Part shown: in pieces, positions 1-6,870 of the stretch | How positions within the stretch are numbered: position 1 is the stretch's first letter | Layout of the letters: the number at the start of each line of letters is the position of its first letter | Assembly (NCBI GenBank): GCA_943914405.1 | Contig: CALUBX010000056.1 | Span: 1 to 19,110, forward strand | Source of the DNA: an uncultured Hyphomicrobiales bacterium | GTDB taxonomy: Bacteria > Pseudomonadota > Alphaproteobacteria > Rhizobiales > Rhizobiaceae | Length of the DNA: 19,110 nucleotides | Direction of reading: 5' to 3' | The notes under the pieces: model-generated | What the model saw: the letters and a program-made list of their open reading frames with translations, nothing else | The model's database searches: none | What the model was told of the DNA's origin: nothing | Made by a program: the position numbers and the translations under genes

Positions 1-292
1 GTTGTAGTCTGCCCAGATATTTTATGACCGGATCTTCCCGATAGGACGATCGTAGATATTTTTGCGCGAGATTGGCCGCTGTATCGCTCTGGCGGCGGTT
101 GAACGACAGGTAGCATTCAGGTCTGTCTCCCCGGTATGAAAATATCATGCACTGGTCTGCCTTGACGACACTCTCGATCAGGTCAAGAAAACCCGCATTG
201 AACTCCTCGGTACCCAGCGATTGCAAGCAGTCCGACAGCAGTTGCAGAAAACGGGGGGCGTCTCTGCCCGAGAAACATTCTTCCAGTGACAT
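1..292 (-). CDS. LuxR-type transcriptional regulator, N-terminal part (partial, runs off left edge)
   Basis: An open frame starts at an ATG whose first base is 292 and reads leftwards without a stop to base 1 (97 codons). It begins MSLEECFSGRDAPRFLQLLS. A fair ribosome site (GAGGA) sits about 8 bases before the ATG. The pattern is a helical start, then a 'DQCMIFSYRGDRPECYLSF' stretch, then 'YREDPVIKYL'. This matches the N-terminal sensor-like region of a common proteobacterial class of LuxR-family regulators, whose C-terminal helix-turn-helix would lie outside the window. That assignment rests on pattern memory, because no DNA-binding domain is visible. The gene diverges from the aminotransferase operon that starts at 519, with 226 bp between, so it may regulate that operon. 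That link is inference. Confidence 0.6.
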   Translation of the reverse strand, partial: MSLEECFSGRDAPRFLQLLSDCLQSLGTEEFNAGFLDLIESVVKADQCMIFSYRGDRPECYLSFNRRQSDTAANLAQKYLRSSYREDPVIKYLGRLQ

Positions 293-518
293 GTTTCGAT
301 CCTCGCACGGCCTCCGTGGGTTATCAATGGGAGGGCCAATCCGGTTGCCACAGCCGCGGTTAACCCGCGCGGCGTACAGGCGCTCGGCGCCATTGTCGTC
401 CGAAACGGGTGACAGTAGGCCACTCAGAAAAGTGCTAACACGATTTCCAGTGCGGTGGTTTGCAAGGCGTCACTTTGCCACCCAATGCCGGAAACGATCT
501 GAGCGCTGAGAGGTCCCC
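293..518. promoter_or_regulatory. Divergent intergenic region with short palindromes
   Basis: This 226-bp gap separates the partial LuxR-type gene (minus strand) from the aminotransferase operon (plus strand), so it should hold both promoters. Two short perfect dyads are visible: GGTTAACC at 358-365, inside a longer imperfect GC-rich dyad, and GGCGC-TCG-GCGCC at 379-391. Either could be a regulator site, but such short dyads also occur by chance in GC-rich DNA. I could not place convincing -35/-10 boxes. Short reading frames crossing the gap look like chance openings. Confidence 0.35.
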
Positions 519-1586
519 ATGGAATACAAGGCTGGTTTGTCAATTAACGAAGTAAAGGGACTCGCAGAAGGACTTGCGATTACCAAGCTTTCGTCAAACG
601 AAAATCCTTTCGGCCCTTCGCCCAAAGCTGTGTCCGCAGCACAAGCGGCCATGGCATCGGCGAACCACTACCCTGAACGCACGGATGGCAAGCTATGCGA
701 AGCCCTTGCAGCCTTTCATGGCCGGGGTCTCGGGAAGAACCGGTTTTTCTCGGCCAACAGCGGTGTCGAAGTCCTTTCGTTTGTCGAAGATGCCCTCATT
801 CGTGCCGGAGAACGCGCGATCATTTGTCCGCCGTGCTTCGGCGCCTATTCGCAATCACTTTCCAACAAGCAGTGTGCGATCGACAAGGTACCGCTCATCA
901 CACCTGATTTCAGTCCGGATGTCGATGGGATCATTGCAGCGGTCACGCAAGAGACCCGGTTGGTCTATCTGTGCAATCCGAACAATCCTACCGGAACATG
1001 GTTTGGCGAAGATGTGCTGACGGCAGTTCTCGATCGGCTGCCATCCCATGTCACCTTGATCTACGACGAGGTCTACTATCAGTTCGCGACAGAAGCGGGG
1101 CTTCCCGATGCCATCCGGCATGTTCTGGAGGATCGGAATATCGTGATCGTCCACAGCTTCTCAAAGGCCTATGGCCTGGCGGGCATGCGCCTTGGCTATG
1201 GCATAGCGCCGGCGCGGATTGCGGAAAAGGTACAGAAGTTGAAGCGCAGTTTTCATCTTGGTACTGCCGGCACGGAGGCGGCCAAGGCCGCGCTGAACGA
1301 TGTCGACCATCTGCAGCGTACCGTCGACAACAACCATGCGGAACGCGGGCGTCTTCTCGAAAAACTTGCAAAAATGGGACTGGAGATAACTCCGAGCCAG
1401 GCGAACTTTGTGATGGTCCGCTGTCCGCAAGGCTATGACGCTGAAGAACTGACGGCAGCCCTGGTCAAACATGGCGTCATGGTGCGTCCCGCCTTCTACC
1501 TGCCGCATCACATCCGCATTACAATCGGAACACCGGACGACAATACACGCCTGTTGGCCGCAATCACCGCGATCCTGGAGAGCTGA
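519..1586 (+). CDS. HisC-like class I/II PLP-dependent aminotransferase
   Basis: This 355-residue protein has the length and motif order of histidinol-phosphate aminotransferases and relatives. These fold-type I PLP enzymes move an amino group between an amino compound and a 2-oxo acid in the cytoplasm. Visible landmarks are 'SSNENPFGPSP' near residue 25, 'NPNNPTGT' at 153-160, the PLP-ring Asp183 in 'YDEVYY', the Schiff-base Lys216 in 'HSFSKAYGLAGMRLGYG', and the substrate-carboxylate Arg near 333 in 'HHIRITIGT'. GAGAGG lies about 5 bases before the ATG. It is the first gene of a five-gene operon, and its stop is 3 bases from the next start. The neighbours are catabolic rather than his genes, so biosynthesis of histidine is unlikely. 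It probably deaminates an amino acid or amine whose 2-oxo product feeds the next enzyme. The substrate cannot be read from the sequence. Confidence 0.88.
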   Translation: MEYKAGLSINEVKGLAEGLAITKLSSNENPFGPSPKAVSAAQAAMASANHYPERTDGKLCEALAAFHGRGLGKNRFFSANSGVEVLSFVEDALIRAGERAIICPPCFGAYSQSLSNKQCAIDKVPLITPDFSPDVDGIIAAVTQETRLVYLCNPNNPTGTWFGEDVLTAVLDRLPSHVTLIYDEVYYQFATEAGLPDAIRHVLEDRNIVIVHSFSKAYGLAGMRLGYGIAPARIAEKVQKLKRSFHLGTAGTEAAKAALNDVDHLQRTVDNNHAERGRLLEKLAKMGLEITPSQANFVMVRCPQGYDAEELTAALVKHGVMVRPAFYLPHHIRITIGTPDDNTRLLAAITAILES

Positions 1587-1589
1587 GAG

Positions 1590-3200
1590 ATGATGAAAAC
1601 CATGACGGGCGGTGAAGCAGCTGTTCTCTCGCTGCACAATCTCGGAGTGAAAACTGTCTTTGGTTTGCCCGGAGTGCAGAACGACTGGCTCTATAATGCG
1701 TTTTATGACCACCGAGAGAAGTTCCGCATTATCCATACACGGCACGAGCAGGGAGCGGCGTATATGGGGCTCGGCCACGCGCTGGCCAGCGACAGTCCGA
1801 CAGTCTTCAACGTCGTGCCGGGCCCAGGCCTCCTCAATGCGACAGCGGCGATGTCGACTGCTTACGCGCTGAATGCGAAATTGATGTGCCTGACTGGACA
1901 AATCAACTCGCACTCCATCGGCAAGGACTGGGGCGAGCTGCACGAGATCAACGATCAGCTCATGATCCTGCGTTCGCTGACCAAATGGGCAGATCGGGCG
2001 AACAGCCCATCGGAGGTTCCCGCCCTGATCGGCGAGGCGTTCCGGCAGATGCTGTCGGGAAGGCCGAGGCCCGTTGGCCTTGAAATTCCGATGGATGTGC
2101 TGGCGGGCAAGGGCCCTGCAAACCCGCAATTCGATGTGCTGCCGTCCTATGATCCCCCACTCGATGAAGATGCTGTCGAAGAGGCGGCCAAGCTGCTTGG
2201 AGGCTCTGCATCCCCGTTGATCTTCGTTGGGGGTGGCGCGCAAGGGGCGAGTGACCTGGTCCGTCAACTGGCTGAGGCTTTGCAGGCGCCTGTCGTCGGT
2301 TATCGTACGGGCATGGGTGTGGTGGATGCACGCAGCTATCTCTCGCTACACCAGCCGGCTGCCAGGGAGCTCTGGAAAAAAGCGGACGTGGTCTTGGCGA
2401 TCGGCAGCAACATGCGTGTCCCCGCGCGCAAATGGCTCAAGACACACAAGCCTGACATTATCCGTATCGACGTCGACCCGACGAGTCATCGGAAGTTCTT
2501 CACACCAAAATGCGAGATCACAGCGCGCGCGGAAGTGGCATTGCCGCATCTTCTGGAGAAGCTCGAACGCCACAACACGGTGCGCGCCTCGCGCGAGGCT
2601 GAATTGCTGGAGGTTAAGGGCGCCTGGGTGAAGCGTTCCGCGGTCCTGGAACCGCAGCTCAGCTATCTGAAAATCGTCCGCGAGGAGATTGGCGAGGATG
2701 GCATTTTCGTCGACGAATTGACCCAGGTCGGCTTCGCCAGCCGGATCGTTTATCCAGTCTATAAACCCCGTAGCTATATTTCGACCGGCTATCAGGGAAC
2801 ACTTGGCTACGGCTTCCCGACCGCGCTCGGTGTCAAGGTGGCAAAACCAGACGTTCCCGTCGTTTCGGTCACTGGTGACGGAGGGTTCATGTTTGCCGTG
2901 CAGGAACTGGCCACCGCCGTCCAGCACAAGATTCCGCTAATCATTCTGCTTTTCAACAACAACCGTTTTGGCAATGTTCAGCAGATGCAGATTAACGACT
3001 ACGGTGGACGGGTCATAGCCACTGATCTCCACAACCCGGATTTCTGCCGAATGTCTGAAAGCTTTGGCGCGCAAGCGATCCGAACTGAATCGCCAGAAGG
3101 GGTTCGACTTGCACTGCGCCGCGCCATTGCAACGACGGACGTGCCGACCGTCATAGAAGTCACTGTCGGCGACATGCCCAGTGTCGATCAGTTCCGTTGA
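1590..3200 (+). CDS. ThDP-dependent decarboxylase / acetolactate-synthase-like enzyme
   Basis: This 536-residue protein has the three-domain layout of the ThDP-dependent acetolactate synthase/2-oxo-acid decarboxylase superfamily. The activating Glu53 sits in 'RHEQGAAYMG' of the N-terminal pyrimidine domain. A central Rossmann-like domain with 'SPLIFVGGGAQ' follows. The Mg/ThDP motif begins GDGG at 429 and ends NNN at 456-458. The start at 1590 is preceded by GGAGAG and lies 3 bases after the aminotransferase stop. A second ATG follows at once and could equally be used. With an aminotransferase before it and an aldehyde dehydrogenase after it, the likely job is decarboxylating a 2-oxo acid to an aldehyde, as in the AruH-AruI-KauB arginine transaminase route. 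That role is inference. Acetohydroxyacid synthesis is less likely, because no ilvN-type regulatory subunit is present. Confidence 0.87.
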   Translation: MMKTMTGGEAAVLSLHNLGVKTVFGLPGVQNDWLYNAFYDHREKFRIIHTRHEQGAAYMGLGHALASDSPTVFNVVPGPGLLNATAAMSTAYALNAKLMCLTGQINSHSIGKDWGELHEINDQLMILRSLTKWADRANSPSEVPALIGEAFRQMLSGRPRPVGLEIPMDVLAGKGPANPQFDVLPSYDPPLDEDAVEEAAKLLGGSASPLIFVGGGAQGASDLVRQLAEALQAPVVGYRTGMGVVDARSYLSLHQPAARELWKKADVVLAIGSNMRVPARKWLKTHKPDIIRIDVDPTSHRKFFTPKCEITARAEVALPHLLEKLERHNTVRASREAELLEVKGAWVKRSAVLEPQLSYLKIVREEIGEDGIFVDELTQVGFASRIVYPVYKPRSYISTGYQGTLGYGFPTALGVKVAKPDVPVVSVTGDGGFMFAVQELATAVQHKIPLIILLFNNNRFGNVQQMQINDYGGRVIATDLHNPDFCRMSESFGAQAIRTESPEGVRLALRRAIATTDVPTVIEVTVGDMPSVDQFR

Positions 3201-3210
3201 GGTGGGTTTC

Positions 3211-4074
3211 GTGAGCGAAACATGTGTTATTCCAGCCGACGATCCGATCGGCGCGCGTTTCCGCAAGGCTGTCTCTTCCCGCAAGATCATATTCATGGCT
3301 GGTCTGCCGAGCTCTGGTAAGAGCCTGTTGTTCCAGCAGCTTACGATCCTTGCCCATGAAGCCGGACGCAAGGTTCACTCGATGCAGTGGGATGCCGCTC
3401 GTCGTGCATTTGAAACGGGCGCCTGGCTCGACAAGTATCCCGAAAAAGACCACATCACCCACCCCGGAGTCCGCAAGGCCGTCGGCATCTGGGTCCGACG
3501 GGGAATCGAGCGATGGGTGAAGGATCATCCGGAGCAGCGCGACATTTTGATAGGGGAATTGCCAGTCGTCGGAGGCCGATTTGTCGAGTTGCTGCAAAAA
3601 AACGATGACCAGGCGGAACAGATACTGACCTCGCAAACCGCACTTTTTTTCGTACCAGTTCCCACGCGCGAAATGCGTAATGTGATCACGAGCCAGCGCG
3701 CGATAACCTTTGCCAATCCGCGCAACGAACAGGAGACGAAGGATGCGCCCATCCATATTGTCGAGGGTGAATGGCTTGCCGCGCGACAGTTGCATAACCG
3801 GTGGCAGGGCGTGCCGGATCTGATCGAGCGCGACCGGGAATACGATCCTGAGATCTACAGAACGGTCTTCGACCGGCTCCTACGCTTCCGCAACTGCGAA
3901 ATCCTCAGTGTCGACCGAAAGTTCCAAAGCAAGGGCTCAGCTTATGATCGCCCGGTCGAAGTCACAGAGTTGATCGCAGGTGCAGATGAGGTGAAGGCTT
4001 CCTATGACATGCTGGAAAGATTGTATCCCGGTCTGGCCAAGGAACAGGCAATCGATTCATGGGCGGAGTATTGA
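3211..4074 (+). CDS. P-loop NTPase, zeta-toxin/small-molecule-kinase-like, in catabolic operon
   Basis: A 287-residue protein with a Walker A loop, GLPSSGKS, at residues 31-38 directly after a beta strand. This is the usual start of a zeta-toxin or small-kinase P-loop domain. Further landmarks are a polar 'WDAARRAFETG' segment near 60-70 and 'ILIGELPVVGGRF' near 115-125. I do not recognise a named family. I chose the GTG at 3211 because GAGG at 3199-3202 is spaced 8 bases from it. A GTG at 3181 in the same frame lies inside the end of the decarboxylase gene and has no clear ribosome site. The decarboxylase stop (3198-3200) overlaps this ribosome site, suggesting translational coupling. No antitoxin is adjacent, and the operon context argues for a metabolite kinase or ATP-dependent enzyme rather than a toxin. 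Confidence 0.75.
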   Translation: MSETCVIPADDPIGARFRKAVSSRKIIFMAGLPSSGKSLLFQQLTILAHEAGRKVHSMQWDAARRAFETGAWLDKYPEKDHITHPGVRKAVGIWVRRGIERWVKDHPEQRDILIGELPVVGGRFVELLQKNDDQAEQILTSQTALFFVPVPTREMRNVITSQRAITFANPRNEQETKDAPIHIVEGEWLAARQLHNRWQGVPDLIERDREYDPEIYRTVFDRLLRFRNCEILSVDRKFQSKGSAYDRPVEVTELIAGADEVKASYDMLERLYPGLAKEQAIDSWAEY

Positions 4075-4075
4075 A

Positions 4076-4783
4076 ATGCCGGAGGACGCAAAAGCTCTTA
4101 TCCTGGATTTTGGCAGCGTTGTAACGCTGACGATGTTCGAGACACACCGTTCTTCCGAGCGCAATTTGGGCCTGGCCGAAGGTAGCCTCACTTGGATGGG
4201 GCCTTTCGATCCGGACGGCGATCCGCTCTGGCAATCCATGCAGCGCGACGAAATCACGGAGCGCGACTACTGGCTGGCCCGGACGCGCGAGACCGGCGCG
4301 CTCCTGGGAGAAAACTGGACGCAGATGGCTCAGTTTGTCATGCGCGCGCGAGGCAGAGACATCCATGAAATCATTCGTCCGGAAATTGAGCCGCTGATCG
4401 GCGTTCTGAAGGCTGCTGGGAAAAAGCTCGCGATCCTGTCCAACGAGCTTGATCTTTTCTTCGGCGTTGAGTTGCGCAAGTCGCTCAAGTTTCTGGAGCA
4501 TTTCGATATCATCAGCGACGCAACCTACACCCACGTTCTCAAGCCCGACCCGAAAGCGTATCAGTCGTGTCTTGACGATCTGGAATTGCGGGCGGACGAG
4601 TGTGTTTTTATCGATGACCAGATGCGTAATGTCCGCGGAGGGCTCGATGTCGGCTTGCGGGCATTGCATCTCGATGTCATGCGTCCAAGAGATGCCTTTA
4701 ATGCCGCCCTGAAAGAGTTGGGTATTGCGAGTGCCTTTAGCGGACCGGGCGTCCTTCAGCCCGTCGGTGAGGAGTGGCGCTGA
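4076..4783 (+). CDS. HAD-superfamily hydrolase (subfamily IA, YihX-like)
   Basis: A 235-residue HAD-like hydrolase. Motif I is LDFGSVVT with the candidate nucleophile Asp11. Motif II is Ser122 in 'AILSNE', motif III is Lys156 in 'VLKPDPKAYQ', and motif IV is Asp180-Asp181 in 'VFIDDQMRNV'. Residues about 20-100 form a small helical cap. Motif I has Gly where classical HAD phosphatases carry the second Asp (DxD). Some family members such as YihX share a similar change and are still reported as phosphatases, so inactivity cannot be assumed. The ATG at 4076 has GGAG 7 bases upstream and starts 1 base after the kinase stop. The ending TGATG overlaps the next start. Dephosphorylation of a phosphorylated intermediate made by the preceding kinase-like protein is plausible but unproven. 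Confidence 0.82.
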   Translation: MPEDAKALILDFGSVVTLTMFETHRSSERNLGLAEGSLTWMGPFDPDGDPLWQSMQRDEITERDYWLARTRETGALLGENWTQMAQFVMRARGRDIHEIIRPEIEPLIGVLKAAGKKLAILSNELDLFFGVELRKSLKFLEHFDIISDATYTHVLKPDPKAYQSCLDDLELRADECVFIDDQMRNVRGGLDVGLRALHLDVMRPRDAFNAALKELGIASAFSGPGVLQPVGEEWR

Positions 4784-6273
4784 TGAGCCTTAACCAGTCA
4801 ACCATTGATGCGTTGCGGTACTTGCCAGCACCCATGGGCCTGAACTTCATCGACAACCAGGCAGTCGCCGCTGCAAACGGTGAGGAAATGCCAATAATCA
4901 GCCCGATCGATGGGAAACAATTGACAGTTCTCGCGGCGTCGGGGAGCGAAGACGTAAACCGGGCGGTGGCTGCCGCCCGGCGCAGCTTCGAGGCGGGCCA
5001 TTGGTCGCGCATGGCGCCGAAGGACCGCAAGAAGATCCTGCTCAGGTGGGCGGATCTGATCGACCGGCATGCGCTCGAAATAGCGGTCCTCGGGGCTCGA
5101 GACAACGGCACCGAAATTCGTATGGCCTTGAAGGGAGATCCACAGTCGGCCGCGGACACGATCCGGTTCTACGCGGAAGCGATCGACAAGCGGAATGGGG
5201 AGATAACGCCAACGCGTGACGACGTGTTGTCGCTGATCAGTCGAGAGCCGGTTGGGGTGGTTGGCGTGATCATCCCTTGGAACTTCCCCTTGATGATCGG
5301 TAGCTGGAAACTGGCCCCGGCCCTGGCCGCCGGTAACAGTGTCGTCGTCAAGCCTTCCGAGGAGGCGAGCCTATCCATCTTGCGGGTCATCCAACTTGCG
5401 ACTGAGGCGGGCATGCCGCCTGGCGTTTTAAACGCAATCAACGGACGCGGCGCCGTCGTTGGCCAGGCTCTCGGACTGCACATGGATGTAGATGTGCTCG
5501 CATTCACAGGCTCCGGTGCTGTCGGACGTCTCCTTCTTGAGTATTCGGCGCGCTCCAACCTGAAACGGGTCTATCTCGAGCTAGGTGGTAAATCTCCCAA
5601 TCTCGTCTTCGCCGATGCGCCGGACCTCGCACGCGCGGCTAAAGAGACGGCAGCTTCCATCTTTCGCAACAATGGTCAGGTCTGCGTGGCTGCGTCGCGT
5701 CTTGCGATCGAACGATCCATCTACAAGGACTTCATGAACGCCGTACGGGCCGAAGCTGAGGCGATGCGTATCGGCGACCCACTTTCGTTGGCCTTCACAA
5801 CGGGCGCGCTGGCCAATGCTGCCCAGCTTGCAAAAACGAAGACTGCGATTGCCCAGGCCACGCAACAGGGTGCCGTCGTCTACCATGGAGGCCACCAACT
5901 TCATGCCGAAAGCGGCGGCTTCTATCACGAACCCACGATCCTGACCGACGTCACCGCCAACATGGATGTCGTGCAGGAAGAGATTTTCGGGCCCGTGCTT
6001 GCTGCGCGTTCGTTCGATACGGAAGATGACGCGATAGCCATTGCGAATGAGACTGTCTTCGGTCTCTCTTCGGTACTCTGGACCCGTGATCTGTCGAGGG
6101 CACACCTGGTGTCAAGCAGAATCAAGTCCGGCGTTGTTCAAATCAACTGTTACTCCGGCGCAGATATCACCGCTCCGCTGGGCGGTGTCCGGCAATCTGG
6201 CAACGGCTCGGACCGCTCCCTGCACGCATTCGACAAATACGAAAACTTGAAAGCCAAATGGATTCAGCTCTGA
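4783..6273 (+). CDS. NAD(P)-dependent aldehyde dehydrogenase, PuuC-like
   Basis: A 496-residue aldehyde dehydrogenase with complete catalytic equipment: Asn167 in 'IIPWNFPLMI', Glu266 in 'LELGGKSPN', Cys301 in 'NNGQVCVAASR', the 'EEIFGPVL' motif, and a C-terminal 'SGNGSDRSLHAFDKY' stretch. The last pattern and the overall spacing closely recall E. coli PuuC (gamma-glutamyl-gamma-aminobutyraldehyde dehydrogenase) and Pseudomonas KauB. The likely reaction is oxidation of an amino- or guanidino-type aldehyde to its acid in the cytoplasm. The substrate is inferred only from family resemblance. The ATG at 4783 overlaps the preceding stop (TGATG) and has GAGGAG 8 bases before it. An in-frame GTG at 4774 has no comparable site. 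It is the last gene of the operon. Confidence 0.9.
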   Translation: MSLNQSTIDALRYLPAPMGLNFIDNQAVAAANGEEMPIISPIDGKQLTVLAASGSEDVNRAVAAARRSFEAGHWSRMAPKDRKKILLRWADLIDRHALEIAVLGARDNGTEIRMALKGDPQSAADTIRFYAEAIDKRNGEITPTRDDVLSLISREPVGVVGVIIPWNFPLMIGSWKLAPALAAGNSVVVKPSEEASLSILRVIQLATEAGMPPGVLNAINGRGAVVGQALGLHMDVDVLAFTGSGAVGRLLLEYSARSNLKRVYLELGGKSPNLVFADAPDLARAAKETAASIFRNNGQVCVAASRLAIERSIYKDFMNAVRAEAEAMRIGDPLSLAFTTGALANAAQLAKTKTAIAQATQQGAVVYHGGHQLHAESGGFYHEPTILTDVTANMDVVQEEIFGPVLAARSFDTEDDAIAIANETVFGLSSVLWTRDLSRAHLVSSRIKSGVVQINCYSGADITAPLGGVRQSGNGSDRSLHAFDKYENLKAKWIQL

Positions 6274-6366
6274 AAGTTGGCCTGTGTTGATTTGGTGTTG
6301 ATCTGGTTTTGATGTTCCCACACGTTGACTAACGGAGGCGGAAAGCACCGTTGTCAGGAGCGCTGT

Positions 6367-6401
6367 ACCCGCTCGCTGCCGTTTGACGGCCGAGAGCGGG
6401 T
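6367..6401 (+). terminator. Strong hairpin downstream of the aldehyde dehydrogenase gene
   Basis: ACCCGCTC (6367-6374) and GAGCGGGT (6394-6401) are perfect inverted arms. A second short stem, GCCG/CGGC, closes a TTTGA loop inside them. The hairpin lies 94 bp after the last gene of the five-gene operon. No T-run follows, so it is not a canonical intrinsic terminator. It could slow polymerase or protect an mRNA 3' end. Confidence 0.3.
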
Positions 6402-6432
6402 GAACCTAACGCGTTAACCCGGCTCTCTAGAA

Positions 6433-6525
6433 TCAAATTTCTACAAGATAGCTGGTGAAACCACCATCTCCGCTGGTAACGCCGGAGATGGCATTGTTTA
6501 TATCATCTAATGGCCAACTCTTCTG
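6433..6525 (-). pseudogene. Possible 3' remnant of a zinc-type alcohol dehydrogenase gene
   Basis: Read on the minus strand, this segment ends '...SWPLDDINNAISGVTSG' followed by 'DGGFTSYLVEI' and a stop. The 'PLDDIN.AI' start and the hydrophobic last residues resemble the C-terminus of medium-chain dehydrogenases. There is no upstream domain in frame and no ribosome site, so at best it is a short relic. A 9-bp perfect inverted repeat (6464-6472 with 6483-6491) lies within it. The family call is weak. Confidence 0.25.
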
Positions 6526-6719
6526 GGATCTGATTTGGAGAGACCTAACTTCACATAGTATGCAGGTATCGCCTCTGGTGTGACTTTGACGCCAGCCATG
6601 CAAATGCCCCCGAGACCATTCGGACTGTTGGCGCACTCACCTACTCCCACCCGCGTCTTGCTGTAGTCGTCCCCTATGAGCGACATTTGCGCGTCGGCCT
6701 TGATCGATGATTAAGGGCC
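6507..6719 (-). pseudogene. Coding-like relic of unknown family
   Basis: A minus-strand frame reads, in order, 'IKADAQMSLIGDDYSKTR', then 'VGVGECANSPNGLGGICM', then 'AGVKVTPEAIPAYYVKLG', and ends at TAG (6507-6509). The residue mix looks like real protein, but I do not recognise the family. The open frame begins inside a block that matches the TrlF-like gene in a different frame. That suggests pieces of separate genes were joined. It has no start codon with a ribosome site at its head. It may be chance, so confidence is low. Confidence 0.22.
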
Positions 6720-6785
6720 GGTGATAGCTTTCATCGAGCGCAAGGTAGAGCGAGAGCAGGACGATCCCCCTGTCGCCTTGAGAAG
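6701..6785 (-). pseudogene. Relic of a TrlF-like ATPase gene (Walker B region)
   Basis: Bases 6701-6770 align without gaps to 10059-10128, inside the large PHP-ATPase gene, with 6 mismatches in 70 by my hand count (about 91%). Both copies are in the same orientation. On the minus strand the relic reads GDRGIVLLSLYLALDESYHR then PLIIDQ. This matches GTRGIVLLLLYLALDESDHR then PLIIDQ of the intact ATPase, which is the segment leading into the Walker B aspartate. Homology stops abruptly on both sides, and the frame soon closes. It is best explained as debris from a second, related ATPase gene, or as a short duplication. Confidence 0.6.
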
Positions 6786-6870
6786 ATTCAAATCGGCGAC
6801 CTCTTATTCGGTCATGACGATCTGACGCGCAGTTAATGACTCCAGAGCAATTGCGCGGATGGCCGCTTAG

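Larger units (their letters stand above)
6274..6870. other. Gene-poor spacer made of gene fragments
   Basis: This 597-bp stretch separates the five-gene operon from the LysR gene and holds no intact gene. It contains a hairpin near 6367-6401, a perfect palindrome TAACGCGTTA at 6407-6416, and three possible gene relics at 6433-6525, 6507-6719 and 6701-6785. The first 90 bases and the last 85 bases show nothing I can identify. The mosaic of fragments suggests past insertions and deletions at a junction between two functional modules. Confidence 0.5.

Noticed and set aside
1161..2267. Long minus-strand open frame (368 codons) opposite the aminotransferase and decarboxylase genes
   Set aside because: It runs antisense to two clearly conserved genes and its composition is rich in Arg, His and Cys. 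It has no recognisable motif and is a shadow frame of GC-rich coding DNA.
3211..4074. Zeta-type toxin of a toxin-antitoxin pair
   Set aside because: There is no small antitoxin gene next to it. It is translationally coupled to metabolic genes on both sides.
519..6273. Assignment of the operon to phosphonoalanine/phosphonoacetaldehyde breakdown
   Set aside because: The mix of enzyme classes is suggestive, but the HAD protein lacks the expected phosphonoacetaldehyde hydrolase signature and the aldehyde dehydrogenase resembles PuuC. No phosphonate transporter is in view.
6464..6491. 9-bp perfect inverted repeat considered as an intrinsic terminator
   Set aside because: There is no T-run on either side, and it lies inside coding-like relic sequence ('ISGVTSGDGGF'), which explains the repeat as chance or codon content.
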